Shown here: piece by piece, positions 21,439 through 29,941 of the stretch | Layout of the letters: the number at the start of each line of letters is the position of its first letter | Position numbering within the stretch: position 1 is the first letter of the stretch | NCBI GenBank assembly: GCA_902765395.1 | Contig: CACWZP010000015.1 | Coordinates: 1 to 64,000 of the forward strand | Direction of reading: 5' to 3' | Source: an uncultured Eubacteriales bacterium | GTDB taxonomy: Bacteria; Bacillota; Clostridia; Christensenellales; Aristaeellaceae | DNA length: 64,000 nucleotides | Notes under the pieces: generated by a model | The model's database searches: none | Seen by the model: only the letters and a program-made list of their open reading frames with translations | Told to the model about the DNA's origin: nothing | Translations under genes and position numbers: made by a program

Positions 21439-22563
21439 ATGCGCAAACTCATCGCGATCCTGCTCGTCCTGCTCCTCTGCGGCGCGGCTCTGGCCGAGGG
21501 CGCTCCGGGGAACCGGCTGGGCTACAAGGTGCTTTTGCAGCTGTCCGGCGGCGAGCGCAACGCCTTCGTCTCGCCGGTGAGCCTGGCCTGGGCGCTGTCC
21601 ATGGCGGCCGACGGCGCGGCGGGGGAGACCCGGTCGAAGCTGCTGGGGGCGCTGGGCGCGGAGAACACCGACGAGGTCACTGCCCTGGCCGCGCCGCTGG
21701 TGGAGGCGGGCGTCCGCTGGGCCAACGCCGCGTTCGTGTCCGAAAGCCTCGGGCTGCTGCCGGAATACGAGGCGCGGCTGGCCGACGCCTACGAGGCCGA
21801 GCGCTTCCCGCTGACGGGGGCCGAGGGCGTCTCCGACTGGGTGAAGGAAAAGACGAATGGCCTGATCGAGGACATCCCCCTGGCCCTGGACGAAAGCGCC
21901 CTGCTGGTGCTGGCCAACGCCGTGGCCATGGAGGCGGAGTGGGCCTCGCCCTTCGAGGCGGAGGACACCTGGGAGGACACCTTCCACGCGCCGGAGGGCG
22001 ACATGAGCGTGCCCTTCATGCACCAGACGACCTACGCCCAGTACGGCGAGAGCATGGGCTGCCAGCTGCTCTGCAAGGCCTACATGAACGGCAGCCTGGC
22101 GCTGATGATCGCCCTGCCGCCGGAGGGCGGGCTGAAGCGGGCACTGAACAACCTGGCGGAGAACCCCAACAGCTTCTTCACCTTCAAGCCCATGCCCCAG
22201 AACGTGGCCCTGAGCCTGCCGAAGCTGGACCTGTCCACCGAGGAGAGCCTGAAGGACGCCATCGTGGACGCGGGCTGCTGGGTGCCCTTCAATCCCGAAT
22301 ACGCCGACTACTCCGGCATCAGCGAAACGCCGCTGGTGATCTCGGACGTGCTGCAGCAGGTGCGCTTCCAGCTGGACGAGGAGGGCACCCGCGCCGCCGC
22401 CGCCACGGAGGTGGTGATGGTGGAGGGCGCGGCCGCCCCGGACGCCGACCTGCCGGAGCCCATCGCCTTCAACTGCGACCGGCCCTTCATCGCGGCCGTG
22501 GTGGACCGCTCCACCGGCGCGATCCTGTTCGCCGGCGCGGTGGTGGATCCAACTTCTCACTGA
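21439..22563 (+). CDS. secreted serpin (serine protease inhibitor)
   Basis: The 374-residue protein has a cleavable signal peptide (residues 1-20, ending ALAE) and then a full serpin fold. Landmarks are NAFVSPVSLAWALSM, the NAVAMEAEW breach strand, and the reactive-centre hinge EEGTRAAAAT (about residues 314-323). The ending DRPFIAAVVDRSTGAILFAG is also typical. The alanine-rich hinge is the pattern of inhibitory serpins, not of substrates. By the usual spacing P1 falls near the Glu-Gly after VVMV, so the target protease is unclear. AGGAGG precedes the ATG. Bacterial serpins are known from gut bifidobacteria and some Clostridia, where they block host or competitor proteases. Confidence 0.92.
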   Translation: MRKLIAILLVLLLCGAALAEGAPGNRLGYKVLLQLSGGERNAFVSPVSLAWALSMAADGAAGETRSKLLGALGAENTDEVTALAAPLVEAGVRWANAAFVSESLGLLPEYEARLADAYEAERFPLTGAEGVSDWVKEKTNGLIEDIPLALDESALLVLANAVAMEAEWASPFEAEDTWEDTFHAPEGDMSVPFMHQTTYAQYGESMGCQLLCKAYMNGSLALMIALPPEGGLKRALNNLAENPNSFFTFKPMPQNVALSLPKLDLSTEESLKDAIVDAGCWVPFNPEYADYSGISETPLVISDVLQQVRFQLDEEGTRAAAATEVVMVEGAAAPDADLPEPIAFNCDRPFIAAVVDRSTGAILFAGAVVDPTSH

Positions 22564-22618
22564 TTGCGTTTCGTCACATTTTTAACACAAATCGCCCTGT
22601 AAGTTTTCAGTGCGCCGC

Positions 22619-22765
22619 TATAATAGTCTGCGGTCGGAACGGAGGTTCCCACCGGGCTCTCCTTTAAGTCGATCCCGTGAGGTCGGCAAGGCGGCTGAAA
22701 CGCATGGAATCCGGCGCGATCGCGCGCTTGTCATGCCCCTGCCCTGCCGGCGGGGGCATTTTGTT
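22619..22765 (+). promoter_or_regulatory. promoter and PyrR-type attenuator leader
   Basis: TATAAT at 22619-22624 starts a leader. It carries a PyrR-box-like stem-loop (GATCCCGTGAGGTC at 22671-22684, compare ARUCCNGNGAGGYU) and ends in a terminator: ATGCCCCTGCC (22733-22743) pairs with GGCGGGGGCAT (22749-22759), then TTTTGTT. Uridine-nucleotide-bound PyrR should favour the terminator. The -35 is poor. Confidence 0.8.
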
Positions 22766-22779
22766 ATGTGGCAGGATGA

Positions 22780-23445
<666 letters not shown>

Positions 23446-23451
23446 CGCAAA

Positions 23452-23470
23452 GGGGGACACCGTCCCCCTC
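23452..23470 (+). terminator. possible terminator after pyrR
   Basis: GGGGGAC-ACC-GTCCCCC is a perfect 7-bp hairpin 7 bases past the stop. No T-run follows. Confidence 0.4.
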
Positions 23471-23502
23471 CGCTGCCGCCCCCGATCCCCCCGGCAAGCC
23501 AG

Positions 23503-23530
23503 TTGATTTCGACCCTGAGGTCGTTATCAT
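23503..23530 (+). promoter_or_regulatory. possible promoter of the uracil permease gene
   Basis: TTGATT (23503-23508), 16-bp spacer, TATCAT (23525-23530). GC hairpins lie between it and the gene. Confidence 0.45.
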
Positions 23531-23598
23531 AGACGGCGGCGCTGCCGCCGAAGCGCGCACAGGTGTGCGCGGGACAAAAGAAAGGTGGATGTATTCAC

Positions 23599-24951
23599 AT
23601 GTCTGAACAGGGAATTCGTGACGCAAGGTCTCTTGGCATGCCCAAGATGCTGCTGCTGGGCTTCCAGCACATGTTCGCCATGTTTGGCGCGACCGTGCTG
23701 GTGCCGGTGCTGACCGGCCTGCCGGTTTCGACCACGCTGCTGTTCGCGGGCCTCGGCACGCTGCTGTTCCACTTCCTGACCAAGGGCAAGGTTCCGGCCT
23801 TCCTGGGCTCCTCCTTCGCCTTCCTGGGCGGCTATGCCAGCGTGGCGGCCCTGTTTGATAATACCGAAGCGCTGAACTGGATCCCCTATGCCGGCGTGGG
23901 CGTGGCCTGCGCGGGCCTGCTGTACGCGCTGCTGTCGGCGCTGTTCAAGGCCTTCGGCGCCAAGCGCGTCATGCGCTTCTTCCCGCCCATCGTCACCGGC
24001 CCGGTCATCATCTGCATCGGCCTGTGCCTGGCCTCCTCCGCCATCAACAACGCCGAGGCCAACTGGTGGATCGCCATCCTGGCCATCGCCATCGTGGTGG
24101 TCTGCAACATCTGGGGCAAGGGCATGATCAAGATCATCCCCATCCTGCTGGGCGTGGTCGGCAGCTACATCGTGGCCGCCATCTTCGGCCAGGTGGACTT
24201 CTCCACAGTGGCTTCCGCCAAGTGGATCGGCTTCCCCATCCAGATGGACAACACCGTGTTCAGCCTGTTCAAGAGCTGTGACGGCGGCAAGCTGGTGAGC
24301 GCCATCGTCATCATGGTGCCCATCGCGCTGGCGACCATGATCGAGCACATCGGCGACGTGAGCGCCATCTCCTCCACCGTGGGCGAGAACTTCATCGCCG
24401 ATCCCGGCCTGCACCGCACCCTGCTGGGCGACGGCTGCGCCACCTCCCTGGCCGCGCTGTTCGGCGCTCCGGCCAACACCACCTACGGCGAAAACACCGG
24501 CGTGCTGGCCCTGACCAAGGTGTATGACCCCGCCGTCATCCGCATCGCGGCCGTGCTGGCGATCGTGTTCGCCTTCTGCCCCAAGTTTGAGGCCCTGATC
24601 GCCGCCATGCCCACCGCTACCATCGGCGGCGTCAGCCTGATCCTCTACGGCATGATCTCCGCCGTGGGCGTGCGCAACGTGGTTGAGAACCAGGTGGACT
24701 TCACCAAGAGCCGCAACATCATCATCGCGGCCCTGATCCTGGGCCTGAGCTTGGGCATCAACTTCTCCAACTCCGGCGCCATCGTGCTGGGCCCCGTCAG
24801 CCTGTCCGGCCTGGCCGTGGGCGCGCTGGTGGGCATCATCCTGAACGCCATCCTGCCCGGCAACGACTACGAGTTCGGCACCAACCAGCTGGGCGACACC
24901 TCCGTCAACTTCCAGCAGGGCGTGGATCGCGCCGGCACGAAGAAGAAGTAA
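23599..24951 (+). CDS. uraA: uracil permease, NCS2 family
   Basis: The 450-residue membrane protein belongs to the nucleobase-cation symporter 2 family. It has about 12-14 hydrophobic segments. The substrate-binding motifs are [14 protein letters not shown] and the later [14 protein letters not shown], whose pattern is typical of uracil rather than xanthine carriers. The ATG at 23599 has AAAGGTGG upstream. Its place after pyrR supports uracil uptake. Confidence 0.92.
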   Translation: MSEQGIRDARSLGMPKMLLLGFQHMFAMFGATVLVPVLTGLPVSTTLLFAGLGTLLFHFLTKGKVPAFLGSSFAFLGGYASVAALFDNTEALNWIPYAGVGVACAGLLYALLSALFKAFGAKRVMRFFPPIVTGPVIICIGLCLASSAINNAEANWWIAILAIAIVVVCNIWGKGMIKIIPILLGVVGSYIVAAIFGQVDFSTVASAKWIGFPIQMDNTVFSLFKSCDGGKLVSAIVIMVPIALATMIEHIGDVSAISSTVGENFIADPGLHRTLLGDGCATSLAALFGAPANTTYGENTGVLALTKVYDPAVIRIAAVLAIVFAFCPKFEALIAAMPTATIGGVSLILYGMISAVGVRNVVENQVDFTKSRNIIIAALILGLSLGINFSNSGAIVLGPVSLSGLAVGALVGIILNAILPGNDYEFGTNQLGDTSVNFQQGVDRAGTKKK

Positions 24952-24956
24952 GAGAG

Positions 24957-25012
24957 GGATCAGGGAGTAGGGAATAGGGAGTAGGGAACAGAGAGTAGGG
25001 AGTAGGAATAGT
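24957..25012 (+). repeat. heptamer tandem repeat, single arm
   Basis: Eight consecutive units: GGGATCA, GGGAGTA, GGGAATA, GGGAGTA, GGGAACA, GAGAGTA, GGGAGTA, GGAATAG. No complementary arm follows; this is the longest uninterrupted run in the window. Confidence 0.85.
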
Positions 25013-25061
25013 GAGACCGGTCCCTGTGATGCTGCCCTTCCCCGATACCCGGGTAAAGCAT

Positions 25062-25096
25062 ACGCCCCCGCTTCAAATCGAAGCGGGGGCGTTGTA
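25062..25096. terminator. bidirectional terminator between uraA and the XRE gene
   Basis: A 13-bp perfect stem (25062-25074 with 25080-25092) closes a 5-base loop, then TGTAT. It lies between convergent genes. Confidence 0.75.
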
Positions 25097-25104
25097 TATG
25101 GGGA

Positions 25105-25308
25105 TCATGGCCTGTCCACACGCCCGGTCAGATAATCCAGCGAGACGTGGTAGTAGTCAGCCAGCTTTATCAGCAGCTCCAGTGGGATGGTCTGATAGCC
25201 GCGCTCATAGCGGGAATAGACCGTCTGCTGGATGCCCAGGTAGTCCGCAATGTCGGTCTGTTTCAGGTCGGCATCCTCGCGCATGTCTCTCAGCCTGCGA
25301 AAATACAT
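25105..25308 (-). CDS. small XRE-family regulator
   Basis: The 67-residue protein is essentially one Cro/CI helix-turn-helix (LKQTDIADYLGIQQTVYSRY) ending HVSLDYLTGRVDRP, a complete small member of the family. The start at 25308 gives the usual domain length, with GAGGGG about 12 bases upstream. It is divergent from the frameshifted XRE gene at 25442, and two AGTACT operator-like sites lie between them. Confidence 0.8.
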   Translation of the reverse strand: MYFRRLRDMREDADLKQTDIADYLGIQQTVYSRYERGYQTIPLELLIKLADYYHVSLDYLTGRVDRP

Positions 25309-25348
25309 GCGCAACCACCGCCCCTCTATGCGAAATGCCAATGAACTG

Positions 25349-25416
25349 AAAAGTACTATTGACATTATTGCACAGATTATGCTATGATAATCGATGTAGA
25401 ACTTATAAGTACTAAT
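25349..25416. promoter_or_regulatory. promoter flanked by two AGTACT dyads
   Basis: TTGACA (25359-25364), 18-bp spacer and TATGAT (25383-25388) drive the plus-strand gene. AAAAGTACTATT (25349-25360) overlaps the -35, and ATAAGTACTAAT (25405-25416) lies just past the start of transcription. Both are 10/12 palindromes. This looks like repression by one of the two adjacent XRE proteins. Confidence 0.65.
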
Positions 25417-25441
25417 ATGCCGTAATGAGAAGACAAAGCCG

Positions 25442-25757
25442 GTGGATAGGGAAACGGGTGTGTTGTATTCTGAAATCGGCAGGCGCATCCGTGCCCGCCG
25501 CGTGGAGCTGCGCCTGACCCAGGAGAAGCTGGCCGAGATGGCGGGCATCTCCGCTTCGTTTGTGGGACATCTGGAGCGGGCGGAGAAGACTCCCTCCGTG
25601 GACACGCTGGCGCGGCTGTGCGTGTGCATGCGGTTGAGCATGGATTAATTTGGTCATGGGCAAGCGGCAGGCGTGCGACAGGGAAGCGTGCGCGCTGTAC
25701 GAGGATTTGCAGTGGGTGCTGGCCTCCCATTCCAGCGGGCAAATGGAACGGCGGTGA
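25442..25757 (+). pseudogene. XRE-family regulator interrupted by a +1 frameshift
   Basis: A GTG start gives 68 residues with a good helix-turn-helix (LTQEKLAEMAGISASFVGHL, as in the XRE at 1816), then TAA at 25646-25648. Removing one A at 25647-25648 turns GAT TAA TTT into GAT TAT TTG and restores ...SMDYLVMGKRQACDRE..., a normal continuation. The restored frame runs to TGA at 25755, ending ALYEDLQWVLASHSSGQMER. The break is either a recent mutation or a one-base sequence error. Confidence 0.7.
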
Positions 25758-25805
25758 TGTGCAGCCCCGGTCTCTTCTGCGGCGCGTGGCTTAATGGCGC
25801 AATGG

Positions 25806-25880
25806 ACAGATCCTTCGCTTCGCTCAGGATGACACGTTCGGCTTCGCTGTTATTCAGAGCGGAGCGAAGGATCTGCACTT
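25806..25880. repeat. inverted pair of the CTTCGCTC..ATGACA dispersed repeat
   Basis: CAGATCCTTCGCTTCGCTCA at 25807 meets its approximate complement (TCAGAGCGGAGCGAAGGATC) about 25 bases later, giving a long imperfect hairpin. A sister pair is at 44689-44776. Confidence 0.7.
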
Positions 25881-25900
25881 TTCAAATGACGCGAATGAAA

Positions 25901-25945
25901 GAATTCCCCGGCCCTGAATCGACGGGTCGGGGATTCGTTTTCTTG
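25901..25945 (+). terminator. terminator downstream of the frameshifted XRE gene
   Basis: GAATTCCCCGGCCC (25901-25914) pairs with GGGTCGGGGATTC (25924-25936), followed by GTTTTCTTG. Confidence 0.65.
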
Positions 25946-25966
25946 TCCTGCGCTCACCGCCACCGT

Positions 25967-26003
25967 GCGGTTCGCGCGCTGGAATCAGTGGCGCGCGAAC
26001 CGC
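25967..26003. other. 13-bp perfect inverted repeat
   Basis: GCGGTTCGCGCGC (25967-25979) and GCGCGCGAACCGC (25991-26003) are separated by 11 bases. There is no T-run and no nearby start codon. It is part of a gene-free, hairpin-rich stretch from 25758 to 26114. Confidence 0.75.
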
Positions 26004-26011
26004 GGGTAGAA

Positions 26012-26097
26012 AGGCGGCAGCGAATGGGGTTGAGCGCCCCGCGCTCAGGCGGCAGCGAATGGGGTTGAGCGCCTCGCGCTCAGGCGGCAGCGAATGG
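26012..26097. repeat. 35-bp tandem repeat, 2.5 copies
   Basis: Copies at 26012-26046 and 26047-26081 differ by one base; a 16-base partial third follows. Each full copy contains a GAGCGC-nnn-GCGCTC hairpin. The array ends 18 bp past the xylulokinase stop and may act as its transcription end. Confidence 0.8.
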
Positions 26098-26114
26098 CCG
26101 CCGGCCCTGCCGGC

Positions 26115-27650
26115 TTAATAGCCCAGTTCCGCGGACTTGTCGTAAACGCTCTTCAGGGCGTGATACAGCATGTTGTAGATCTCGTAGGTCTTGTTGTAGG
26201 CGGGCTGGTTGGCGGGATCGGGATGGGTCTCGGTCTCGGGCTTGATGACCTGCACGGCCTCGCCCAGGTCCTTCCAGATACCGGCGCCCACGCCGGCCAC
26301 CAGCACAGCGCCATAGGCGCCGCCCTCGTTGGCCCCGGCCATGGTGTACACGGGCAGGTTGAAGATGTCGGCCTGCATCTGGCGCCACAGCGCGCTGACG
26401 CTGCCGCCGCCGGAGGTGTAGACCTTTTCACCGGGCACGAAGGAGCCCATGATGTCCACCAGCTGCTTCAGGGAGTAGGTGACGCCCTCCATGACGCTGC
26501 GGGTGATGTCGGCCTTCTTGTGGGACAGGGTGAGCCCGTAGAAGGAGGCGCGGGCGTTCGGGTCCGGATAGGGGCAGCGCTCGCCGGTGAGGTAGGGGGT
26601 GAACACCACGCCGTTGGCGCCGGGCACGGACTGCTCCGCCGTCTCGCCCATCACGTCGAACACGTTGCGGCCCTCGGCCTTGGCCTTGATGCTCTCGGCC
26701 TCGCACAGCTCGTCCTTGTACCAGCGATAGCCGCCGCCGGCGGTGAGCGTCACGCCCAGGGCCATCCAACTGCCGGGCTCGTTGCCGCAGAACAGCTGCA
26801 GCGCGCCGTTGGGGTTGTCCTCGTACTTGTCCAGCGCCATGGCCACGTTGCCGGAAGTGCCGATGACCACGCCCATCGTGCCGGGCTTCACCATGCCGCC
26901 GCCGGTGGTCTGGATCACGGCGTCGCCGCCGCCGTAGTAGCAGGCCAGGCCCTCGGGCAGGCCCGTCAGCGCCGCGCACTCGCCGGTGACGGTGCCGGCC
27001 AGCTCGGTGGACTCGTGGGCCTCGGGGAAGATGGACTTGTCCAGGCCCGCCAGCGCGATCAGCCCGTCGGACCAGGCGCGGCTGCGCACGTCGAAGAAGC
27101 CCGTGCCGGAGGCGTCGGACACGTCGATGCCAAGCTTGCCGGTCATGCGGAAGCGGATGTAGTCCTTCGGGCAGACGAACAGCACCATCTTGTTGAAGTT
27201 CTCCGGCTCCTCGTCGCGCAGCCACAGGATCTTGCCGCCGGTGTAGCCGGTGAGCATGCGGTTGTTGGTGTAGGTCAGCAGGCCCTCCAGGCCGCCGGCC
27301 TTTTCGGTGATCCAGTCGCACTGGGCCTGGGTGCGCTGGTCGCACCACAGGATGGCCGGGCGGATGACCTGGCTATTCTCATCCAGGGCCACCAGGCCGT
27401 GCATCTGGCCGGAATAGCTGACGCCCGCGATGTCGGCGGGGTTCACGCCGGACTTCTCCAGGATCACCTTCAGCCCGCGCACGCAGGCCTGCCACCAGTC
27501 CTCAGGGTTCTGCTCGGCCCAGCCGGGCTTGGGGGTGTACAGCGGGTACTCCTGGGTGGAGGAGGCGACGACCTTGCCGTCGCTGTTCGCGATGATGCAC
27601 TTCGCGCCGGAGGTGCCCACGTCCAGGCCGATCAGGTACTTCTTGCTCAT
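26115..27650 (-). CDS. xylB: xylulokinase (FGGY family)
   Basis: The 511-residue sugar kinase starts KKYLIGLDVGTSGAKCII, the ATPase phosphate-1 motif. It has the xylulokinase substrate signature SGQMHGLVALD, a GDAVIQTTGGG segment and a closing TSGGGSVSALWRQMQADIF adenosine motif. It phosphorylates D-xylulose for the pentose phosphate pathway. AAAGGAAG precedes the ATG. It is 57 bp downstream of plsY with no terminator between, so it may be the last gene of the DUF512-der-plsY transcript. Related FGGY kinases act on other ketoses, so exact substrate is inference. Confidence 0.88.
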   Translation of the reverse strand: MSKKYLIGLDVGTSGAKCIIANSDGKVVASSTQEYPLYTPKPGWAEQNPEDWWQACVRGLKVILEKSGVNPADIAGVSYSGQMHGLVALDENSQVIRPAILWCDQRTQAQCDWITEKAGGLEGLLTYTNNRMLTGYTGGKILWLRDEEPENFNKMVLFVCPKDYIRFRMTGKLGIDVSDASGTGFFDVRSRAWSDGLIALAGLDKSIFPEAHESTELAGTVTGECAALTGLPEGLACYYGGGDAVIQTTGGGMVKPGTMGVVIGTSGNVAMALDKYEDNPNGALQLFCGNEPGSWMALGVTLTAGGGYRWYKDELCEAESIKAKAEGRNVFDVMGETAEQSVPGANGVVFTPYLTGERCPYPDPNARASFYGLTLSHKKADITRSVMEGVTYSLKQLVDIMGSFVPGEKVYTSGGGSVSALWRQMQADIFNLPVYTMAGANEGGAYGAVLVAGVGAGIWKDLGEAVQVIKPETETHPDPANQPAYNKTYEIYNMLYHALKSVYDKSAELGY

Positions 27651-27707
27651 GGAGATCGACTTCCTTTCGTTTGTTTATGCTGAATGGATGGATTCCATTG
27701 GGTGCGA

Positions 27708-28361
27708 TTACTTGTTGCGCTTCATCTTGTCCATGACCTTCCTGGAGATGGCGGAGATCTTCTTGAAGTCCAGGGTGTTCTCCTTGCCCTTGATGAGCCG
27801 GTCGATGTTGGAGCGATGTCCGAACAGCGCCAGGCAGGCCGTGGCGATGGAGAACGCCAGGAACAGCGGGTAGTTTGCACGGCCGCGCTCCATGAAGGCC
27901 ACCAGCACCGGGAAGGCTACGGTGGTGATCAGCGAGGCGATGGACATGGTGCGGGTAATGGCCACGGCGATGATCTGCACCGCCAGCTCGCCCAGCGCCA
28001 GCCAGGGGTTGATGGCGATGATCAGGCCCAGGGACGTGGCGATGCCTTTGCCGCCCTTGAAGTCCATGAACACGGGGAAGTCGTGGCCCAGGATGGCGCA
28101 GAAGCCGCCGATGAGCATGCCCAGGTCGCCGCCCAGGAGCCTTCCGATCAGGCAGCCCAGGTAGCCCTTCAGGCAGTCGCCCACCAGCGTCAGCACGCTG
28201 GGCAGCCAGCCCAGGGTGCGCAGCACGTTGGTGGTGCCGGAGTTGCCGCTGCCGTGCTTGCGGATGTCCCGCAGGCCGTAGGCCTTGGACACCAGGTAGC
28301 CCGAGGAGATGTTCCCCAGCAGATAGCCGATGATTCCGGCGAGGATGTATTTAAAAACCAT
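27708..28361 (-). CDS. plsY: glycerol-3-phosphate acyltransferase PlsY
   Basis: The 217-residue membrane enzyme transfers acyl groups from acyl-phosphate to glycerol-3-phosphate, the first step of phospholipid synthesis. It has the three family motifs: SGNSGTTNVLRTLG, GHDFPVFMDFKGGKGIATSLG and a later SIASL segment, with five to six hydrophobic helices. The ATG at 28361 is preceded by GGAGGTG. A basic C-terminus ends KVMDKMKRNK. Its position after der is common in Clostridia. Confidence 0.95.
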   Translation of the reverse strand: MVFKYILAGIIGYLLGNISSGYLVSKAYGLRDIRKHGSGNSGTTNVLRTLGWLPSVLTLVGDCLKGYLGCLIGRLLGGDLGMLIGGFCAILGHDFPVFMDFKGGKGIATSLGLIIAINPWLALGELAVQIIAVAITRTMSIASLITTVAFPVLVAFMERGRANYPLFLAFSIATACLALFGHRSNIDRLIKGKENTLDFKKISAISRKVMDKMKRNK

Positions 28362-28427
28362 GGTTTTCACCTCCAAAGGTGAAGATGTATAGTGAGTTGG
28401 AAGTGTGGAATTGAACAGCCGGAGAAC

Positions 28428-28550
28428 CGGATTGCCACGTCGTCGCTTCACTCCTCCTTGCAATGACACCGTTCTGATTGCGCCATTCATTTCTGCAGAA
28501 ACGCACTATAGACCCCGTCATTGCGAGGCCGAGGGCCGTGGCAATCTGGC
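28428..28550. repeat. CGTCATTGCGAG / ATTGCCACG dispersed repeat, inverted pair
   Basis: ATTGCCACG...TTGCAATGACAC (28431-28469) is followed by CGTCATTGCGAGG...GTGGCAATCT (28516-28547), a roughly complementary arrangement. It occupies the spacer between der and plsY. Confidence 0.65.
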
Positions 28551-28573
28551 CCCTTCACTCTCCACTCTCTGCG

Positions 28574-29902
28574 TCACTCATCTTTCTTCTTTTTCTCCCG
28601 CAGTATGAACTTCAGCGGCGTGCCGTCGAAGCCGAAGGCCTTGCGGAACTGCTTTTCCAGGTAGCGCTCGTAGGAGAAGTGCATCAGGTTCTGGTCGTTG
28701 ACGAACATCACGAAGGTGGGCGGCTGCACGCCCTGCTGGGTGGCGTAGTAGATCTTCAGCCGCCGCCCGGAGGTGGCCGGAGGCTGCAGCGCCGCCTGGG
28801 CGTCCGCCAGGATGTCGTTGAGCAGGCCGGTGGTCACGCGCCTGGTGGCCTCGGCGTGGGCGGCGCGCACCGCCTCAAGCACCTTGTTGACCCGCTGGCC
28901 CGTCAGCGCCGAGATGAACAGCACCGGGGCGTAGGCCATGAACTTCAGGTTCTCGCGAACCTCCTTGACGAACTTGTCCATGGTCTTGGTGTCCTTCTCC
29001 ACGGCGTCCCACTTGTTGATGACGATGATGGCCGCCTTGCCCTGCTCGTCCACGTAGCCGGCGATCTTGCTGTCCTGCTCGGTGACGCCCTGGGTGGCGT
29101 CGATCAGCATCAGCGCCACATCGCAGCGGTCGATGGCCGCCAGCGCGCGCACAATGGAGAAGCGCTCCAGCGACTGGTATTCGATGGCCCGCTTGCGACG
29201 GATGCCGGCGGTGTCGATGATGACGAAGTCCTGGCCGTCGTCGGTGAAGCGGGTGTCGATGGCATCCCGGGTGGTGCCCGCGATGTCGGAGACCATCACC
29301 CGGTTCTCGCCCAGAATGCGGTTCACCAGGCTGGACTTGCCCACGTTGGGCTTGCCCACCACGGCGATCTGGATGGCGCCCACGTCCTCCTCCTCGGCGT
29401 CGGGGTCGGGGAACAGCTTGCACAGCTCCTCCAGCAGGTCGCCGAAGTTCAGGAGGTTCACGCTGCTCACGCCGATGGGGTCGCCGATGCCCAGGTTGTA
29501 GAACTCGTAGATGTCGTCCATCCGCTTGACGTTGTCGATCTTGTTCACCACCAGCATCACCGGCTTGCCGCTCTTGCGCAGCATGTCGGCCACGTCCTCG
29601 TCGTCGGCGGTCAGGCCGGCCTTGCCGTCCACGAAGAACAGGATCACGTCGCAGGTCTCGATGGCGATCTCCGCCTGGCGGCGCATCTGGGAGAGCAGCG
29701 GGTCGTCCGAATTCGGGTCGATGCCGCCGGTGTCGATCAGGGTGAACTTATAGTTTTGCCATTCGCAATCGGCGTATACGCGGTCGCGGGTGACGCCGGG
29801 GGTGTCCTCCACGATGGCGATGCGCTTGCCCACCATCTGGTTGAAGAAGGTGGACTTGCCCACGTTGGGGCGTCCCACGATGGCAACCAAGGGCTTTGAC
29901 AT
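28574..29902 (-). CDS. der: ribosome biogenesis GTPase Der
   Basis: The 442-residue protein has two tandem GTPase domains, each with its own P-loop (GRPNVGKST at residues 10-18; GKPNVGKSS near 182). Matching DTGG/DTAG and NKID/NKWD motifs follow, then a C-terminal KH-like domain with basic tail REKKKKDE. It acts in 50S assembly. GGAGG lies 8 bases before the ATG. Gap to the DUF512 gene is 39 bp, so they form one operon. Confidence 0.97.
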   Translation of the reverse strand: MSKPLVAIVGRPNVGKSTFFNQMVGKRIAIVEDTPGVTRDRVYADCEWQNYKFTLIDTGGIDPNSDDPLLSQMRRQAEIAIETCDVILFFVDGKAGLTADDEDVADMLRKSGKPVMLVVNKIDNVKRMDDIYEFYNLGIGDPIGVSSVNLLNFGDLLEELCKLFPDPDAEEEDVGAIQIAVVGKPNVGKSSLVNRILGENRVMVSDIAGTTRDAIDTRFTDDGQDFVIIDTAGIRRKRAIEYQSLERFSIVRALAAIDRCDVALMLIDATQGVTEQDSKIAGYVDEQGKAAIIVINKWDAVEKDTKTMDKFVKEVRENLKFMAYAPVLFISALTGQRVNKVLEAVRAAHAEATRRVTTGLLNDILADAQAALQPPATSGRRLKIYYATQQGVQPPTFVMFVNDQNLMHFSYERYLEKQFRKAFGFDGTPLKFILREKKKKDE

Positions 29903-29941
29903 AATTGTAATCCTCCAACATCAAATAGATGTAAACTTGTA

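Noticed and set aside
23509..23524. A second PyrR site before uraA (GACCCTGAGGTC)
   Set aside because: It resembles the PyrR box but is shorter than the consensus and no terminator/antiterminator pair fits around it; a promoter spacer explains it as well.
26012..26097. CRISPR-like array
   Set aside because: The 35-bp units are directly adjacent without spacers and there are no cas genes.
28574..29899. Plus-strand frame opposite der
   Set aside because: His/Val/Gln-rich shadow with no known motif.
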